From Psychrobacter raelei (GTDB lineage: Bacteria; Pseudomonadota; Gammaproteobacteria; Pseudomonadales; Moraxellaceae): DNA of 64,000 bases. The position numbers and the translations under genes are program-made. The notes beneath the pieces were generated by a model, which saw nothing but the letters and a program-made list of their open reading frames with translations, was not told the DNA's origin and ran no database searches. Below, in pieces: positions 58,690-64,000 of the stretch (its first letter is position 1; each line of letters starts with the position of its first letter). The stretch is taken from NCBI RefSeq assembly GCF_022631235.3, contig NZ_CP093310.2, positions 1,550,001 through 1,614,000 on the forward strand, written 5' to 3'.

Positions 58690-61600
58690 TTAGATTACGT
58701 TGATACCTTGTTCGATATAAACTGTGTAATCATTACCATTACTATTAGTCCAAACATCGTAAGTCACGCCATCTTGAGTCAAATCCCCAGTATCTGACCA
58801 AGTACCACCACCTTGAGTACCAGTCTCACTATAGTTTGTACCTAGTGCCTGACGTCCGATATTCACTGTGTTACCCCCATCACCTCTTATATAAATATCA
58901 TTCGTTAGGTCACCACGATTAACATCAGCCAAATGAATCGTTGTACCATGCAAATCAATGGCTTCAATATTGGTTACATCTGACAATGAAACCTTATTAT
59001 TACCAGTTTGAATATCTAAGGTATCAAACCCTGCGCCACCGTCAATCTTACCCCCTGTATAGCTCGCTACAGTAATAGTGTCGTCACCAGCACCTAAATT
59101 AATGTTACCACCACTCATGCTGGTAGTAATATTAACCGTATCATTACCGGACTCCATATTCACTGTGCCACCTGACACAACGTTTAGCGTAGTGGTATCA
59201 TCAGAAGCTGCGAAATTAACGGTACCATTAGACATCTCCCCTGTTATTTGGAAGTTATCATCATTACCTAAGTAAACCGTACTACCGCTCATATTATTGA
59301 TAGTAACCGTATCCACAGCATTATCTTCATTATCTGATGCTGACCCAGTATAAACAACCGCTCTACCACCATCTAACGTACTAAGTGTAAGCGTGTCACT
59401 ACCTAAGCCGCCGATGATACTAGCCACAGTCCCTGACGCTGAACCGCCATATACTCGGCCTTCAATAATAATCGTATCGTTACCATCACCCGCATCAATA
59501 GTAGCAGAGTTATTATTACCACTACCACCAGTAACTTGACCATCTATACGAATAGTATCATCACCTGTACCACTCAAGATGGTAACTCTACTATTAATAG
59601 GAGTCCCGCCACTGACATCACCGCCGATGGTAATGGTATCATCATCAGCACCACTATCTAATAATACAGTGCTTCTATCAAGTCCTGCTATAGCTGAACT
59701 GACATCTTGTGCAATATTGATACTATCTTCACCTGCTCCGCCAAGAACATTCATTGTATTTCGATTACCAGTACCAGCGCGCAAATATGTACCTATATTG
59801 AGAGTGTCATTACCAGCACCTAAGTCGACCGTATGAGTTCTACCATCGAGTTGACCGGCCGAAATATAAGAGGTGGTAGTCAATGTATCATCATTATCAC
59901 CAAGAGAGACATCAGCACGATTAATCAAGCCTACTTCTACCACATCGACTCCTGAGCCCGTTCTGATAACAGAACCACTATCTACAGGGCCTGATGCTGT
60001 AATTGAGTTATTACCATTACCTAAATCGATAGTAGAGCTATCAATCCCGCCTAAGGTAATCAAGGTATCATCACCATCTGTCGTTGTAATAACACTGCTA
60101 TTAATTGAGTCAGAGTTATTAGAATTAACACTGATTAGGTTGTTACCATTACCTTCAGCCGTAATAGTGATATTTGAAATTGCTAAACCATTGTTATCAA
60201 GCGTCAATACTTGGTTGTCACCTGTACCTAGATTAACAGAGGTCGTTGTATTATCAGTTCCTACTAGACCACTACCAATATAGGAATCGTTGCCTTCTCC
60301 CATATTCACTGTTGTATTAGCCAATAAGTTACCACCAACATTTAAGGTGTCATCACCTCCTAACAAATCCACAGTGAAGGTATTGCTTGTGCCGCTACCA
60401 AGAGTCGCAATATTATTTCTGACATAGATAATATCACGATCATCGGTAAACACAGTGTTGAACTGCGGATTACCATCAGATACTGTGTTAGTAGCATCAC
60501 GAGGACGATCCAGCGGGTTTAGGTTCCCAGAACCTTCTAAAGAATCTGAGTCAAAGTAATAGAGCTTTATCGGGGCAAGTGGATCTGTGGCATTACCAGC
60601 CTGATCAACAAATCCTAGTGGTAAGAACTCATCATAAATATCATTGCCATTATTATCTACCTTCGGATCTGCATTACGCGCATTACTCCCCTCATAGTTA
60701 TCTTCATCATTAATAGCGAGATAAGCTCGTGCATTGTCTCTGGATAACTCTAATGACCAATTACCGTCTGCATCTACTTGTGTGCTAGCAATAATACCAT
60801 TACCTTCTGGTCCGCCAGTAGGATTAAACACATACTCCCCTGTTTCGTTAGTATAACTATAAGCCACTACCGTACCTTGTTCAGCATTGACACCAGAGAT
60901 GATAAGTGGACCTGTTCCTGAAACCCCAGAAATCAGTAGAGACTCTTCAATAGTATCTAAAACAAACTTAGCTTGTTCACTACTGCTCCATTCAGAGTTT
61001 ATTTCGGTGGTTTCTACTGAAGCAGGGTCATCAATATTAACAACTCGTGCTTCATAACGATACTCTGTACCATATGTTGAGGGAAGCTCAGCTGGCTCAG
61101 TATAAGTATATTCAGTATCAGTATTACGAGTCAGTGAGGTTATCACCTCCTCTTCGGTAGCAACACCATCAACTACTGTATAGCGAACAACCTCTAAGGC
61201 TTGATAACCATCCACTAATGGGTTATCAATAGTCACCGTCACTGTCGGTGTCATATCATTGGTTAGATTCTGCTGATTTGGTGTTGCATTATCAGAATCT
61301 GCAACTACCCCGCCAGAATAAACATAATTGTCACCGTAATTTGCACTTGCTACCCCTGAAATACTCGTATTAGTATTTGATAGCGAGTTTGGCAGCTCAG
61401 TGGTCGCATTTATATTATCTGTAACAACAATATTTGTCACTTCTGCTAATGGCGTTATATTAATAGTAAACGTTTGCGGCGTTGGCGTACTACCGTCCTC
61501 ATTACCATCTTCTACAATGACACTAAAGCTAGCTTGATTATTTGCATCGGTCACATTACTACCATCATGTGCAAAGCTCACCTGACCATCAGCCAACTGT

Positions 61601-62010
61601 TGTCCAGTAAATGAGGTCGCTGCCGTACCATCTACCATCACAACCCCATTTGTTAAGTTAGTCACAGTAAAAGTAACCTCACTAGCAATATCTTCAGCGT
61701 CAGGATCTGTGAAGTTCAAATCTGTTGTTGTGATAATAGTTGAGTAATTTTCAACAACCTCTGCTTGGAAATCACCGGTTAGTACAGGCGCTTCATTGAG
61801 ATTAGGAGCTTCGCTTGTCCCTGGCTCACTGGTGCCATCTTCATCGGTTGCCGTGGCGCTTACGGTTTCGCCATTGATAAGCGGTGCAGCTGAGGTATCT
61901 ACGCTGTAGTTACCATTAGCGTCGGCAGTTGCTGTGTAATCTGGCGTGCCATCACCATTGGTGTCATGCAATATCCTGCGCTTTACCACTGATCGCGGTG
62001 CCATCAGCAT
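58690..62010 (-). CDS. C-terminal part of giant Ig-repeat/beta-roll adhesin
   Basis: The frame (1,106 codons as read) starts at 62010 only because the repeats upstream are broken. Genuine adhesin reading begins about 61975 (DTNGDGTPDYTATADANGNY). After a bacterial Ig-like unit come cadherin-like domains. Then there is a region of about 450 residues with short Gly-Asn-Asp repeats (GNGNNSITA, GAGDDTIT), probably Ca-binding beta-roll. A C-terminal tail (YDVWTNSNGNDYTVYIEQGI) is typical of type I secretion signals. The gene runs on past the right edge. Confidence 0.8.
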   Translation of the reverse strand: MLMAPRSVVKRRILHDTNGDGTPDYTATADANGNYSVDTSAAPLINGETVSATATDEDGTSEPGTSEAPNLNEAPVLTGDFQAEVVENYSTIITTTDLNFTDPDAEDIASEVTFTVTNLTNGVVMVDGTAATSFTGQQLADGQVSFAHDGSNVTDANNQASFSVIVEDGNEDGSTPTPQTFTINITPLAEVTNIVVTDNINATTELPNSLSNTNTSISGVASANYGDNYVYSGGVVADSDNATPNQQNLTNDMTPTVTVTIDNPLVDGYQALEVVRYTVVDGVATEEEVITSLTRNTDTEYTYTEPAELPSTYGTEYRYEARVVNIDDPASVETTEINSEWSSSEQAKFVLDTIEESLLISGVSGTGPLIISGVNAEQGTVVAYSYTNETGEYVFNPTGGPEGNGIIASTQVDADGNWSLELSRDNARAYLAINDEDNYEGSNARNADPKVDNNGNDIYDEFLPLGFVDQAGNATDPLAPIKLYYFDSDSLEGSGNLNPLDRPRDATNTVSDGNPQFNTVFTDDRDIIYVRNNIATLGSGTSNTFTVDLLGGDDTLNVGGNLLANTTVNMGEGNDSYIGSGLVGTDNTTTSVNLGTGDNQVLTLDNNGLAISNITITAEGNGNNLISVNSNNSDSINSSVITTTDGDDTLITLGGIDSSTIDLGNGNNSITASGPVDSGSVIRTGSGVDVVEVGLINRADVSLGDNDDTLTTTSYISAGQLDGRTHTVDLGAGNDTLNIGTYLRAGTGNRNTMNVLGGAGEDSINIAQDVSSAIAGLDRSTVLLDSGADDDTITIGGDVSGGTPINSRVTILSGTGDDTIRIDGQVTGGSGNNNSATIDAGDGNDTIIIEGRVYGGSASGTVASIIGGLGSDTLTLSTLDGGRAVVYTGSASDNEDNAVDTVTINNMSGSTVYLGNDDNFQITGEMSNGTVNFAASDDTTTLNVVSGGTVNMESGNDTVNITTSMSGGNINLGAGDDTITVASYTGGKIDGGAGFDTLDIQTGNNKVSLSDVTNIEAIDLHGTTIHLADVNRGDLTNDIYIRGDGGNTVNIGRQALGTNYSETGTQGGGTWSDTGDLTQDGVTYDVWTNSNGNDYTVYIEQGINVI

Positions 62011-64000
62011 TAAACCACAGTCGGTGGTTTGGCGCGGTTGTTGTGTCGCCTGGGTATCGTACCGGGCGTCGCCAATGTGCTGTGGCTACGGTTTCGCCAT
62101 TGATACGGTGCGGTTCCGTAGTTACCATTTGCGTCGGCAGTTGCGGTACGGCGTGCATCACCATTGGTGTCAATAGCAATATCTGAGCTGGCTGCGCTTT
62201 ACCACTGATCGCGGTGCCATCGCTATACCAGTCGTGCTTCAGGCGGCTCCCATTAACATCACCGGAGCATCCAGCTGGCGTCCCTCTTCGTTTTGCACTT
62301 ATCATGATTAATGATTGCTGAGTCCACTGTTACCATTGCGTCGGCGTTCCGTACTCTGGCGTGCCATCCCTTGGTTCATTACCAAGCTGCTGCGCTTCCG
62401 CTGATCGGTGCCATCGTAATTACCACAGTCGGTGCGTTTGGCGCGGTGTCGTTGTGTCCCAGGCGTATCTGTACCGGCTCTCATCTTCATCGCCGTGGCG
62501 CGTTTACTGTGCGGGCAGCTGAGTATCTACGCGTAGTTACCCGGTGCTGTGAATCGGCGTGCCACCATTGGTGTCTGTATATTGACTCTGCCTTTACCAC
62601 TGATCGTGCCATCAGCATAATACAGTTCTTCGTGCGGTGTCGTTAGTGTCGCCTGAGGCGGTATCTGTACCTGGCGCGCTCGCCATCTTGCTTGGCGCTA
62701 CGGTTTCGCCATTGATAATGCAGCTGTACATGGTTACCATTTGTCGGCGTTACCGTGTAATCTGGCGTGCCATCCTGGTGTCAATAGTATGAGCTGGCTG
62801 CACCACTGATCGTGCCATCAGCATTAATTACCACAGTCGGTGTTCGGTTGTCGTTGTGTCAGCGGTATCGACCATCTCCATCTTCATCTCTGTGGCGCTT
62901 ACGGTTTCGCCATTGATAAGCGGTGCAGCGAGGTATCCACACTGTAGTTACCATTTGCGTCGGCAGTTGCTCAGTAATCGCGCCATCCATTGGTGCGTCA
63001 CCAGGGTATCTGTACCGGCCGCGCATCTTCATCGTTGCTGCGCTTACGTTTCGCCATTATGCGTGCAGCTGATATCTACGCTGTAGTTACCTGCGTCGGC
63101 ATTCGTGTAATCTGGCGTGCCATCACCATTGGTCATAGTAATACTGCGGCTGCGCTACCCGTCGCGGTGCCATCAGTAATTAACACAGTCGGTTCGGCGC
63201 GGTGTCGTTGTGTCGCCTGAGGCGGTATCGTGGCGCTCGCCATCTTCATCGTTGCTGTGCGACGTTTCGCCATTGATAGCACTGTTCTGGTTACCATTAG
63301 CGTCGCGGTTCTGTAATCGGCGTGCATCATGGTGTCAATAGCAATATCTGAGCCTGGCTGCTTTCGCTGATCGCGTGCTCAGCATAACAGTCGTGCGTTT
63401 GCGGCGTTATGTCCAGGTATCTGTCCGGCGCTGTGCCAACTGTGCGCTTACGGTTCGCATAAGCGAGCGTCACGCGTGTTCATTAGCGTCGTTCTCTGGC
63501 CATCCCATTGTTCATAGCAATCTGAGCCTGGTGGCACCGCTGATCGCGGTGCCATCAGCATTAATTACCACAGTCGGTGCGTTTGGCGGGTCGTTAGGTA
63601 CAGAGCGGTACTGCCGGCGCGCTCGTGCATCTTCATCGGTTGCTGGCGCTTACGGTTTCATATAAGCGTGCAGCTGATATCCCGTAGTTACCATTGCGTC
63701 GGTTACCGTAATCTGGCGTGCCATCACCATTGGTGTCAATAGCAATATCGACTCGCTTCCGCTGATCGCGTCTGCATTAATCACCCATCGGTGCGTTTGG
63801 CGCGTGTTAGTGTCACCGAGGCGATGTACCTGGCGCTCGTGCCACTTCATCGTGCTATGGCGCTACGGTTTGCCATTGATAAGCGGTGCAGCTGTAACTG
63901 TAGTTACCATTTGCGTCGGTTGCTGTAATCGGCGTATCCTTGGTGTCAATAGTAATATCTGAGCTGGCGCGCTACCACTGATCGCGGCCATCGCATTATA
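62011..64000 (-). repeat. Adhesin Ig-like repeats with many deletions
   Basis: About ten copies of one repeat follow (marked by ACTGATCGCGGTGCCATCAG and the GTTACCATTTGCGTCGG line). In each, small deletions break the frame many times. Adjacent copies recur at about 200 bp, whereas the parent unit appears nearer 280. All three minus frames are interrupted, yet bases otherwise match between copies. Such deletion-only noise suggests a faulty assembly consensus rather than real decay. Confidence 0.7.

Noticed and set aside
59078..60283. Plus-strand frames under the adhesin gene
   Set aside because: Shadows of Asp/Asn/Thr-rich repeats; no ribosome sites and no protein-like composition.

Overview
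The window is bacterial chromosome of roughly 40-45% GC. It carries most of a contractile-tailed temperate prophage (1 to about 53.2 kb, running off the left edge) joined to host DNA (53.2-64 kb). Host genes (TonB siderophore receptor with a Fur-type site, pirin, DUF1445 hydro-lyase, giant Ig-repeat type-I-secreted adhesin) and overall codon style fit a gammaproteobacterium of the Psychrobacter/Moraxella type. That identification is an inference from protein style; no rRNA or other marker is present.

Layout. (a) 1-29.5 kb, all leftward: late virion genes. In transcription order these are a 975-aa cell-wall-hydrolase virion protein, a probable prohead protease/scaffold, two unknowns, a large terminase interrupted by a 153-residue mini-intein in its Walker A loop, a collar-type fibre, unknowns, the major capsid protein, a large modular fibre locus, tail sheath, gp25/W-like and J-like baseplate proteins, tail tube and a truncated hub protein. 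Eight intergenic gaps share a GGAACAC box 33-34 bp upstream of a -10-like hexamer, so they look like one family of activator-dependent late promoters. (b) 29.6-36.5 kb: an accessory island with a DpnII-like restriction gene, its methylase split by an IS607-family element, an IS4-type element with 9-bp target duplications, and an XRE/ImmA peptidase with an unknown partner. (c) 36.6-42.6 kb, leftward: early control and replication genes (VRR-NUC nuclease, lambda O/P-like pair, CII-like, Cro-like). (d) 42.7 kb: S24-type CI repressor and its operators. (e) 43.4-47.2 kb, rightward: lysogenic-conversion genes (secreted Adhesin_E-like protein, ClpP-like SDH protease, TPR/HEPN pair). (f) 47.5-53.1 kb, rightward: recombination operon (YqaJ exonuclease, RecT, MazG-like, AlpA-like). 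(g) 53.19 kb: the 3' end of a tRNA gene, the likely attachment-site boundary. (h) 53.3-64 kb: host genes; from about 61.98 kb the adhesin repeats are riddled with deletions.

How it works together: CI (42.7 kb) appears to hold the leftward cro/CII/O/P operon and the rightward recombination operon silent through a TTTGCATAA-like operator, also seen in front of the ImmA island gene. On induction, early genes lead to expression of a late activator not identified here, which would fire the GGAACAC promoters. No integrase, holin or convincing portal gene is visible, and these may lie beyond the left edge.
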